Of a stretch of DNA of 7,186 nt, positions 1 to 5,332 are shown piece after piece. The notes under the pieces were generated by a model. That model saw only the letters and a list, made by a program, of their open reading frames with translations. It made no database searches and was not told the origin of the DNA. Position numbers and translations under genes: made by a program. Source of the stretch: Gammaproteobacteria bacterium (GTDB lineage: Bacteria > Pseudomonadota > Gammaproteobacteria > Pseudomonadales > Azotimanducaceae_A); NCBI GenBank assembly GCA_026713405.1, contig JAPOON010000417.1, positions 1 through 7,186 on the forward strand, read 5' to 3'. The first letter of the stretch is position 1. Each line of letters starts with the position of its first letter.

Positions 1-579
1 GGCCAGGTAGCCGCTGACGGCCACGGCGAGCACCAGAGCAAAGAGCCAGGCGGAGACTGCTTCCGCGCCACCGATGAGCGTGCCGAGGATGGTGCCGAGC
101 AAAATCGCCACGAAGGTGCCCATGCCGACCATGCCGTTGCCGCCCACGAGTTCCGTCTCGTGCAGGTGCTGGGGCAGGATGGAAAACTTGAGCGGACCGA
201 AGAAAGTGGACTGGAACCCCAGCAGGAACAGCACCACGAGCATCAGCGTCAGGCTTTGCAGGAACAGCGCGGCCCCGGCGAGCACTGCCACGGCGATCTC
301 CAGCAGCTTCACGCCCCTTATGAGCCGTGATTTCTCGTACTTGTCGGCGAACTGCCCGGCCATGGCCGAGAACAGGAAGAACGGCAGGACGAACAGCCCC
401 GCCGCTGCGTTTACCACCAGATCGGTCTGCTCGGCGGCCACAAGGCCGCCGTATACGAAGAACACCGTCAGCGCCGCCTTGAACAGGTTGTCGTTGAAGG
501 CCCCGAAGAACTGGGTGGTGAACAGCGGGCCCAGGCGGCGGGTAAACAGTAGCTGGAACTGGGAGCGGCGCTCGTTCAT
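1..579 (-). CDS. MFS transporter, LplT/Aas-like, N-terminal part (cut by window edge)
   Basis: The reverse strand reads 193 codons from an ATG at 579 to the left edge without a stop, so the C-terminal part is missing. Directly visible: a short basic N-terminus, then FFGAFNDNLFK at about residues 24-34, which is a hallmark of the lysophospholipid transporter (LplT) and Aas-type branch of the MFS. Next come the MFS motif-A-like loop GQFADKYEKSR (75-85) and the motif FFGPLKFSILPQ (126-137). About six hydrophobic segments fit the N-terminal half of a 12-helix inner-membrane carrier. Known family members flip or import lysophospholipids, and in many proteobacteria the MFS domain is fused to a PlsC acyltransferase and an acyl-ACP/CoA ligase (Aas). 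Whether this copy is fused cannot be seen. It is divergent from the Uma2 gene. No convincing Shine-Dalgarno precedes the ATG. Family call firm; substrate inferred. Confidence 0.85.
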   Translation of the reverse strand, partial: MNERRSQFQLLFTRRLGPLFTTQFFGAFNDNLFKAALTVFFVYGGLVAAEQTDLVVNAAAGLFVLPFFLFSAMAGQFADKYEKSRLIRGVKLLEIAVAVLAGAALFLQSLTLMLVVLFLLGFQSTFFGPLKFSILPQHLHETELVGGNGMVGMGTFVAILLGTILGTLIGGAEAVSAWLFALVLAVAVSGYLA

Positions 580-588
580 GACGGTTGG

Positions 589-617
589 AGCATAGCGGTC
601 GCCGGCACATTTCTCAC
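589..617 (-). promoter_or_regulatory. Weak sigma70-like promoter candidate for the MFS gene
   Basis: On the minus strand, GTGAGA (612-617) and TATGCT (589-594) are 17 bases apart, each matching four of six consensus positions. The predicted transcript would begin only a few bases before the ATG at 579, giving a leaderless or nearly leaderless message, which fits the absence of a Shine-Dalgarno. Short matches like this arise by chance, so this is a weak call. Confidence 0.3.
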
Positions 618-638
618 GCGGCTATCCGCAACGGCTGA

Positions 639-667
639 CTGATTTCTGCCGCCGGGCGGCGTATGCT
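639..667 (+). promoter_or_regulatory. Weak sigma70-like promoter candidate for the Uma2 gene
   Basis: CTGATT (639-644, three of six positions) and TATGCT (662-667, four of six) are 17 bases apart and lie upstream of the ATG at 704. A compact GC inverted repeat (GCCGCC at 648-653, GGCGGC at 655-660) fills the spacer and could hinder polymerase or serve as an operator. This is low-confidence pattern matching. Confidence 0.28.
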
Positions 668-703
668 GAAACTGCGTTTGAACCGGGAAAGGCAGTACGG
701 GCC

Positions 704-1324
704 ATGAATGACGCGAAATACCGAATCGAGGATCGGGAACAGTACTTTGCCGAGGGATTGCTGATCCGCCTGCAACCCGCGCTGTGCCCCACCGAGGACC
801 AGTTCTTTGAATTCTGCCGCATCAACAGCGACCTGCGCATCGAGCGCAATGCCGATGGAGGCGTGTTGGTCATGGAGCCGGCAGGATGGGACACCGGCGA
901 TCGGAATGCAGAGCTCACCTGTCAGCTCAGAAACTGGGCAAACAAAGACGGCACCGGCCGGGCAGTAGGCTCGTCGGCAGGCTATCGGCTGCCCAACGAA
1001 GCGATACGTTCGCCCGATGCGTCCTGGGTGCGCAATGAACGCCTTGCAACCGTAACCGCGGAGGAACGTACGAAGTTCCTTCCGTTGTGTCCGGATTTCG
1101 CTGTTGAACTGCGCTCGCCTACCGACAGGTTTCGCAGGCTTCAGGAAAAGATGGCCGAGTACATTGCCAACGGCGCGGAACTGGGTTGGCTGATCGACCC
1201 GTTGCGGCGGCAGGTGTTGGTGTACCGCCCCGGAATGGATGCCGAATTGATCGACGCGCCGCAGTCGGTCTCGGCAGACCCGGTGTTGCCCGGGTTCCGG
1301 CTGCGGATGAAAAGGATCTGGTAG
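704..1324 (+). CDS. Uma2 family (DUF820) nuclease-fold protein
   Basis: The 206-residue product matches the Uma2/DUF820 pattern along its length. An N-terminal helix region with PTEDQFFEFC leads to DGGVLVMEPAG (51-61), then a helix with N68 and W78. RLP at 95-97 precedes SPDASWV (103-109) with the conserved Asp105. PDFAVELRSPTDR (130-142) supplies Glu135, and Lys149 lies in QEKMAEYIANGAELGWLIDP. Asp105 and Glu135 correspond to the acidic active-site pair of the restriction-endonuclease-like (PD-(D/E)XK) fold; Lys149 is the conserved downstream lysine. The family is very common, often multi-copy, and mostly of unknown biological role despite the automatic endonuclease label. The ATG at 704 has a purine-rich stretch at 685-692 but at long spacing (11 bases). 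No partner methylase or antitoxin is adjacent, so a restriction or toxin role is unsupported. The length is normal for the family. Confidence 0.88.
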   Translation: MNDAKYRIEDREQYFAEGLLIRLQPALCPTEDQFFEFCRINSDLRIERNADGGVLVMEPAGWDTGDRNAELTCQLRNWANKDGTGRAVGSSAGYRLPNEAIRSPDASWVRNERLATVTAEERTKFLPLCPDFAVELRSPTDRFRRLQEKMAEYIANGAELGWLIDPLRRQVLVYRPGMDAELIDAPQSVSADPVLPGFRLRMKRIW

Positions 1325-1330
1325 GCAGGT

Positions 1331-1346
1331 CGGGGTCTGTACCCCG
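1331..1346 (+). terminator. Small hairpin just after the Uma2 stop codon
   Basis: CGGGGT (1331-1336) and ACCCCG (1341-1346) form a perfect six-base-pair stem with a CTGT loop, starting seven bases after the stop codon. No T-run follows, so it is not a classical intrinsic terminator. It may be a weak stop or an mRNA-stabilising end. Confidence 0.3.
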
Positions 1347-1410
1347 CACCGGTCCCGCACTCCCCAGGGCCGCCGGGCCGGTTGACCGGAAACGCACTTC
1401 AGGCGCCCGA

Positions 1411-1439
1411 TTGACCCGTACAGCGCCAGCGCCCATATT
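1411..1439 (+). promoter_or_regulatory. Sigma70-type promoter of the AbgB-like gene
   Basis: TTGACC (1411-1416, five of six matches to the -35 consensus) and CATATT (1434-1439, four of six to the -10) are separated by exactly 17 bases. Predicted initiation near 1446 leaves a leader of about 29 bases before the GTG at 1475, with the Shine-Dalgarno in the middle. A second TTGACC lies 29 bases upstream at 1382-1387 with no matching -10 box. This is the strongest promoter candidate in the window. Confidence 0.55.
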
Positions 1440-1462
1440 AGCCGCCATCCCTGAGCTTGCGA

Positions 1463-1468
1463 CGGAGG
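1463..1468 (+). promoter_or_regulatory. Shine-Dalgarno that selects the GTG start at 1475
   Basis: CGGAGG ends six bases before the GTG at 1475. It falls inside the reading frame if the upstream TTG at 1457 is used, and that TTG has no comparable purine-rich sequence before it. The site therefore argues for the shorter protein. Confidence 0.65.
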
Positions 1469-1474
1469 CGCCGA

Positions 1475-2899
1475 GTGCGCAATTTGACCAGTTTTCTTCT
1501 GTTGCTCACGGTCGCCGCGTGGGCAAACCGGGTGTCTGCGGACGATGCGGTTCTGCGTTACGTGGAAGAGGGCGGCGATGCGGCCGTTGCGGTCGCCCAG
1601 GACATCTGGACCTTTGCCGAGTTGGGCTACCTCGAGGAGAAGAGCACCCGGCGCCTGCAGGGCTTCCTGGAAGGCCGGGGCTTCGACATCGAGACCGGTA
1701 TCGCCGGGATACCCACGGCGTTTCTGGCGAGCCGGGGCTCCGGCAAGCCGGTCATCGGCATACTGGCGGAATTCGATGCCCTTCCGGGGCTGTCCCAGGC
1801 GGCGGTGCCGCATCGGCAGCCGCGGGTGGCGGATGCGCCGGGCCACGCCTGCGGCCACCACCTGTTCGGGGCGGCGTCGGTTCTGGCCGCTGCGAGCGTG
1901 GCGGATTGGCTGCAGGAGACAGGCGCCGGCGGAACGGTTCGCCTGTACGGTACGCCGGCGGAGGAGGGCGGCTCCGGCAAGGTGTACATGACCCGCGCGG
2001 GCCTGTTCGACGATGTGGACGTGGTCCTGCACTGGCATCCCTCCGACCGTAACGATGCATCGCCGTCGAGCAGCAACGCGAACAAGTCCGGCCGCTTCCA
2101 GTTCCACGGCATCGCCGCCCATGCCGCCTCCGCCCCGGACCGGGGCCGCTCCGCGCTGGACGGCGTGGAGGCCATGAACTTCATGGTGAACCTGATGCGC
2201 GAGCATGTGCCATCGGATTCACGCATTCACTACGTCATCACCGACGGCGGCGATGCGCCCAACATCGTCCCCGAGTTTGCCGAGGTCTATTACTACGTGC
2301 GCAATCCGGACCCGGAGGTCGTCAAGCGGCTGTTCGAGCGGGTGGTGAATGCCGCGAATGCCGCTGCCCTGGGCACCGGGACGCGCATGGAATACGAAGT
2401 CATGCACGGCAATTATCCGGTGCTGCCCAACGAAGTTCTTGCAAAGCAGGCTGATGCGAATCTCAGAAAGCTCGGCGGCTTTGATTACAGCCCCGAGGAG
2501 CGGAAGTTTGCCGAATCCATTTACGAGACGCTGATCGAGCCGTCGCTGCAACTGGGTTCCCAGGCGCAGGTACAGCCATACGTCTACCGCCAGCGCATGG
2601 GGTCCACCGACGTGGGAGATGTGAGCTGGGCCGTTCCGACGGTGGGTTTCGGTACGGCCACCTACGTGCCGGGAACGGCCGGGCACAGTTGGCAGGCGGT
2701 GGCTGTGGGCGGCATGAGCATCGGCCACAAGGGCATGCTGCTGGCGGCCAGGGTACTGGCCATGACGGCGACAGACCTGTACTCGAACCCTGCGCTGATC
2801 GAGCGCGCCCGGAAGGAGTTGGAGGAACGCCGCGGCGCGGATTTCGAATATTCCGCGCTGCTCGGCGACCGGGAACCGCCCCTGGACTACCGTTTGTGA
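1475..2899 (+). CDS. M20D amidohydrolase, AbgB-like (p-aminobenzoyl-glutamate hydrolase B type), exported
   Basis: The 474-residue product is a di-metal hydrolase of peptidase family M20D in the AbgB/amidohydrolase group, whose members cleave N-acyl amino acid or aminobenzoyl-glutamate amide bonds. Residues counted from the GTG: GILAEFDALPG (95-105); the metal motif GHACGHH (123-129) with Cys126 and His128; PAEEGG (161-166) with the Glu163/Glu164 pair; LHWHP (185-189); and near the C-terminus the ligand-like GHSW (403-406). The middle part, with HGIAAHAA, is the dimerisation domain. The length is close to E. coli AbgB. The N-terminus (VRNLTSFLLLLTVAAWANRVSA, then DD) looks like a Sec signal peptide cleaved after VSA, implying periplasmic action, unlike cytoplasmic AbgB. 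A TTG at 1457 would add six residues, but the Shine-Dalgarno favours 1475. No AbgA partner is visible. The DUF1932 dehydrogenase follows after 72 bases. The substrate is unknown. Confidence 0.87.
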   Translation: MRNLTSFLLLLTVAAWANRVSADDAVLRYVEEGGDAAVAVAQDIWTFAELGYLEEKSTRRLQGFLEGRGFDIETGIAGIPTAFLASRGSGKPVIGILAEFDALPGLSQAAVPHRQPRVADAPGHACGHHLFGAASVLAAASVADWLQETGAGGTVRLYGTPAEEGGSGKVYMTRAGLFDDVDVVLHWHPSDRNDASPSSSNANKSGRFQFHGIAAHAASAPDRGRSALDGVEAMNFMVNLMREHVPSDSRIHYVITDGGDAPNIVPEFAEVYYYVRNPDPEVVKRLFERVVNAANAAALGTGTRMEYEVMHGNYPVLPNEVLAKQADANLRKLGGFDYSPEERKFAESIYETLIEPSLQLGSQAQVQPYVYRQRMGSTDVGDVSWAVPTVGFGTATYVPGTAGHSWQAVAVGGMSIGHKGMLLAARVLAMTATDLYSNPALIERARKELEERRGADFEYSALLGDREPPLDYRL

Positions 2900-2902
2900 G
2901 CT

Positions 2903-2919
2903 AATGCGTCCGCAGCATT
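2903..2919 (+). terminator. Short hairpin after the amidohydrolase gene
   Basis: AATGC (2903-2907) pairs with GCATT (2915-2919) and is followed by CTTTCC. The stem is only five base pairs and the T-run is interrupted, so at best this is an attenuating stop between the amidohydrolase and the next gene. It could be chance. Confidence 0.2.
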
Positions 2920-2971
2920 CTTTCCGCCTGCCGCCTGAAAACCAAGCGCCCGTCCCGGCTCGAGTCTCGAC

Positions 2972-3796
2972 TTGCCTGTGAATCTCGGCCTGCTCCATCC
3001 CGGGGAGATGGGCGTAACCGTCGGTGCGGCGCTGGTCGAGTCGGGGCATGCGGTGCATTGGCTGGCGGCGGGGCGCAGCGCCGACACCGGGGCACGCGCC
3101 CGGTCATCCGGGTTTCGTTCCCACGGCTCGTTATCGGCCCTGCTCGAACAGGCTACGGGCGTCGTCTCGGTGTGCCCGCCGCACGCGGCGGTCGAGGTAG
3201 CTAGTGCCGTCGCCGCCGAAGGATTCCCCGGTGTCTACGTGGATGCCAATGCCGTTGCGCCGGCAACGGCCCGGGAAATTGCCCGAATCGTCGGCGCCAA
3301 CTACGTCGATGGCGGCATTGTCGGGCCGCCGGCCCGCTCCCGGGGCACGACCCGGCTGTATCTGTCGGGGCCGGGCGCGGGAGACGTCGCGGCGTGGTTC
3401 AGCCAAGGGTTTGTGGAGGCGGTGGTGCTGGGGGAGGGCCTCGCCGAAGCGTCTGCCCTGAAGATGTGCTACGCGGCCTATACCAAGGGCAGCAGCGCGC
3501 TGCTGCTGGCCATCAGGGCGCTCGCCGAGCACGAGGGGGTTACCGACGGCCTTCTCGCGGAGTGGGCGCGGTCTCAGCCCGGACTGCCGGAACGCTCGCA
3601 ACGCGCGGCGACCGGCACCGCCCCCAAGGCATGGCGGTTCGTGGGAGAGATGCGCGAGATCGCCTCGGCCTTCGCTGACGCCGGGCTGCCGGATGGATTC
3701 CACGCCGCCGCAGGGGAAATCTACTCACGCATCGGCGACTTGAAAGACGCTGACCGCCCGGGTCTGAAAGAGGTACTTCGAGCCCTCGACACCTGA
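2972..3796 (+). CDS. NAD(P)-dependent oxidoreductase, DUF1932 / beta-hydroxyacid dehydrogenase-like
   Basis: The 274-residue product has an N-terminal Rossmann domain starting with LGLLHPGEMG (5-14), the form of the dinucleotide-binding loop usual in DUF1932 proteins. AAGRSADT (32-39) follows the second strand; Arg35-Ser36 there suggests NADP preference. VVSVCPP (64-70), VDANAVAP (90-97) and GGIVGPP (114-120) match substrate-loop positions of 6-phosphogluconate and 3-hydroxyisobutyrate dehydrogenase relatives. The C-terminal helical domain carries ALKMCYAAYTKGSSALL (162-178), where Lys164 is the probable catalytic lysine. The reaction is inferred to be oxidation of a small beta-hydroxyacid or the reverse. 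The start is uncertain: TTG at 2972 or GTG at 2978, since an in-frame stop at 2936 and the absence of ATG leave no other good choice, and neither has a clear Shine-Dalgarno. It lies 72 bases after the amidohydrolase on the same strand, so co-transcription is likely. Confidence 0.85.
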   Translation: MPVNLGLLHPGEMGVTVGAALVESGHAVHWLAAGRSADTGARARSSGFRSHGSLSALLEQATGVVSVCPPHAAVEVASAVAAEGFPGVYVDANAVAPATAREIARIVGANYVDGGIVGPPARSRGTTRLYLSGPGAGDVAAWFSQGFVEAVVLGEGLAEASALKMCYAAYTKGSSALLLAIRALAEHEGVTDGLLAEWARSQPGLPERSQRAATGTAPKAWRFVGEMREIASAFADAGLPDGFHAAAGEIYSRIGDLKDADRPGLKEVLRALDT

Positions 3797-3825
3797 TCAA
3801 ACAGGGCTTCGAGAATCGAACGGGC

Positions 3826-3843
3826 CGGCGGCCGGGGCCGCCG
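3826..3843. terminator. GC hairpin between convergent genes
   Basis: CGGCGGC (3826-3832) and GCCGCCG (3837-3843) form a perfect seven-base-pair stem with a four-base loop in the 52-base gap between two converging genes. No T-run of useful length follows on either strand. Its position suits a bidirectional terminator, but the sequence alone does not prove it. Confidence 0.42.
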
Positions 3844-3848
3844 TTGAA

Positions 3849-4145
3849 TCAGGCGCGGGTGCCGCTGAAGGTGGCGGTGCCGAAGGCGCCGAGCTTGACG
3901 TTACCGCTGATGCTGTCGCCGTCGACCGTCGCGCTGAATTCCAGCGTCATCGCCATGGGCGTGGTGATGTCGGCTTTCCAGGACAGCGAATCGCCGTCGG
4001 CGGCGCCGTCTTTCAACTCGATCGTGCCCTGTGCGCCGCTCAGCGTGCCGGTCAGCGCGCTGCCGTCGGTTTTCAGTTCCAGCGTGCCCTGCTGGGCGCC
4101 CATTGGCGTGTTCATGGTGGTGTTCCAGGTACCGTCTGCACTCAT
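3849..4145 (-). CDS. Small beta-rich hypothetical protein with internal duplication (98 aa)
   Basis: The product starts MSADGTWNTTMNTPMG and is almost entirely alternating hydrophobic/polar strands separated by Gly, Asp and Ser turns, with no cysteine. No signal peptide or membrane segment is visible, so it is probably cytoplasmic. Two halves are alignable: residues 7-46 (W, TPM, TLEL, DGSALTG, SGAQGT) and 56-96 (W, TPM, TLEF, DGDSISG, LGAFGT), suggesting a duplicated beta-meander or small barrel. I know similar proteins only as hypothetical ones. The start at 4145 is chosen because GGGGAT lies six bases upstream; an in-frame ATG at 4169 has no Shine-Dalgarno. The frame stays open further upstream, but there it overlaps the next gene in another frame and has no family signal. 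It is the last gene of the minus-strand cluster and may have its own promoter. The function is unknown. Confidence 0.78.
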   Translation of the reverse strand: MSADGTWNTTMNTPMGAQQGTLELKTDGSALTGTLSGAQGTIELKDGAADGDSLSWKADITTPMAMTLEFSATVDGDSISGNVKLGAFGTATFSGTRA

Positions 4146-4151
4146 CGTCTT

Positions 4152-4157
4152 ATCCCC
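4152..4157 (-). promoter_or_regulatory. Shine-Dalgarno for the 98-residue protein
   Basis: On the minus strand GGGGAT lies six bases before the ATG at 4145. The competing in-frame ATG at 4169 is preceded by a pyrimidine-rich stretch, so this site decides the start. Confidence 0.5.
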
Positions 4158-4188
4158 GTTGAAGCTCATGGAAAAGTGAAGGCGGCGA

Positions 4189-4217
4189 AGTATGGCATAG
4201 GACTTTGGGCGGGTCAT
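4189..4217 (-). promoter_or_regulatory. Weak promoter candidate for the 98-residue protein
   Basis: On the minus strand ATGACC (4212-4217) and CATACT (4189-4194) are 17 bases apart, each matching four of six consensus positions. Initiation near 4182 would give a leader of about 36 bases. The 98-base gap before this gene, larger than the other gaps in the cluster, leaves room for an independent promoter. Confidence 0.33.
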
Positions 4218-4219
4218 CA

Positions 4220-4243
4220 CCGGCCAATCCGGGCCGGATCCGG
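4220..4243 (-). terminator. GC hairpin/palindrome directly after the MetE-like gene
   Basis: CCGGCC (4220-4225) and GGCCGG (4232-4237) can pair across a six-base loop, and an overlapping perfect palindrome CCGGATCCGG (4234-4243) abuts the stop codon of the MetE-like gene. The two structures are mutually exclusive. No T-run follows on the minus strand, so termination would be partial at best. Confidence 0.3.
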
Positions 4244-5311
4244 TCACGCATCCGCCAGGCTCGCTACCCGCGCATGGAGTTCCAGCAGGGGGACGACGGT
4301 TTCCGGCGGCCGGCGGCCGAACCCGCATTCCGTGGCGATGCCGAAAGCGGGCACGGCTTCCCTTGCGGCCGCGATCCGCAGGCGAGCGCCTTCCTCCGCA
4401 TCGCCCAGGTGAACGAGTCCCAGGAACAGCTGCGTCTCCGGCGGCAGGTTCAGTTTCTTGAGGGGGTCGAAGAATGCCGCATCGTGCCGGTCCATGGGCA
4501 CCGGCAGGTGAATCCAGCCCAGGGTCCGGCCGGCGGCCCCGGCGATCCCATTGGCGAGCCGGGTCAGGATCCGCCCGTCCCCGGGCTCGACGATGTGCTT
4601 GTGGCCCGGGTCCCCGTAGCAGAGATGAATGCCCACCTCGATGCCGTCGGGCACCATGGCGCAAAGCGACCCGAGTTGCCTGAAAGCAAATGCCTCGGGG
4701 TCATCGCCGGGCGCCGGAAGCAGGCCCTCGCAGGCGATGACCTCCATGCAGACATCCCATTGAATGGCCAGGCGCCCGGCCGGAATGGCTTCGGCGATTG
4801 CGGCGACTTCCCGAGCCATGGCCCGCTCATAGGCGGGCAGAAAGACGGGCCAGGATGCGGGAGCGATGTAGAGGCTGGCCACCGCATAGGGTGTCGGCAG
4901 GCTCACCTGGAACCGGGTGCCGGACGGGATTCGCCCGCTGCGCTGCAGGGCCTCGAAGGTCCGGTAGGACCGGATGGCGTGAACAGCGTACTGCGTTTCG
5001 ATATCGAGATCGGCTGCCTCGACACCCGGCGTCACCCTCAGGAAACGAAACTTCGGAGCATCGACGGCCAACCCGTCGTCGGCCGTGGCGCGGCGGGGTT
5101 CGGCGCTGTCCGGGTCGGGCTCCAGGTTCGCGTTGGCCCCCAGCAAAGGCAGTTGCCAGGCGATCCAGTTGCTGCGCTCGCCGGTTTCCCCATCGGGAAT
5201 GCGCGCTGCCCTCGGGCCGAGCAGCCGGGAGACCGTGGCGAACACTTCCTCGGCGTCCGCGAGCGGGACGCTTCCCACCAGGTGCACCGGGGTCTGATCC
5301 GTTTCGGTCAT
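4244..5311 (-). CDS. MetE/UROD-like TIM-barrel protein (methionine synthase II family-like)
   Basis: The 355-residue product resembles single-barrel relatives of cobalamin-independent methionine synthase (MetE C-terminal domain). Seen: HLVGSVPL (10-17) and IPDGETGER (38-46) at the start; a strand with IQWDVCMEV (183-191), where Asp186 sits where MetE binds the substrate amine; GIHLCYGDPGHKH (227-239) with the His229-x-Cys231 zinc pair; a strand with WIHLPVP (266-272); GLVHLGD (298-304); and ATECGFGR (326-333) with Cys329 as the distal zinc ligand. In MetE the ligands are His, Cys, Glu and Cys. The Glu is not evident here and His268 lies in the corresponding region. A zinc-thiolate methyl or alkyl transfer role is inferred, and no substrate can be named. 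Full MetE is about twice as long, with two barrels. The gene begins 21 bases after the DUF2817 gene, so they are very probably one operon. The upstream Shine-Dalgarno is weak. Confidence 0.72.
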   Translation of the reverse strand: MTETDQTPVHLVGSVPLADAEEVFATVSRLLGPRAARIPDGETGERSNWIAWQLPLLGANANLEPDPDSAEPRRATADDGLAVDAPKFRFLRVTPGVEAADLDIETQYAVHAIRSYRTFEALQRSGRIPSGTRFQVSLPTPYAVASLYIAPASWPVFLPAYERAMAREVAAIAEAIPAGRLAIQWDVCMEVIACEGLLPAPGDDPEAFAFRQLGSLCAMVPDGIEVGIHLCYGDPGHKHIVEPGDGRILTRLANGIAGAAGRTLGWIHLPVPMDRHDAAFFDPLKKLNLPPETQLFLGLVHLGDAEEGARLRIAAAREAVPAFGIATECGFGRRPPETVVPLLELHARVASLADA

Positions 5312-5332
5312 GGTCGTCTCGTTCTGTCGGCT

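Noticed and set aside
74..595. A 173-codon plus-strand open frame opposite the MFS gene
   Set aside because: The translation is Ser/Pro/Arg-rich without a motif, whereas the minus strand gives membrane helices and the FFGAFNDNLFK signature.
704..1324. Uma2 protein as part of a restriction or defence system
   Set aside because: No methyltransferase, antitoxin, helicase or other defence gene is adjacent, and Uma2 proteins are commonly solitary. Only the nuclease-like fold is supported.
1186..2052. A 288-codon plus-strand open frame overlapping the Uma2 and amidohydrolase genes
   Set aside because: It is a frame-shifted shadow rich in Gly and Arg with no domain, and it conflicts with two same-strand genes with strong family evidence.
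614..2206. A 530-codon open frame on the minus strand opposite the Uma2 and amidohydrolase genes
   Set aside because: It is also codon-aligned antisense to two well-supported genes and crosses their intergenic region and promoter. The translation shows no motif and is explained by avoidance of TTA, CTA and TCA.
4234..4243. Perfect palindrome CCGGATCCGG considered as an operator
   Set aside because: A single ten-base GC palindrome abutting a stop codon is expected by chance in G+C-rich DNA, and it overlaps an alternative hairpin. There is no second copy or promoter arrangement that would make it an operator.
4146..4664. In-frame upstream extension of the 98-residue protein, to about 271 residues
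   Set aside because: The extension reads through the MetE-like gene in another frame and is low-complexity (Arg, Gly, Pro). The Shine-Dalgarno before 4145 and the beta-repeat boundary support the short form.
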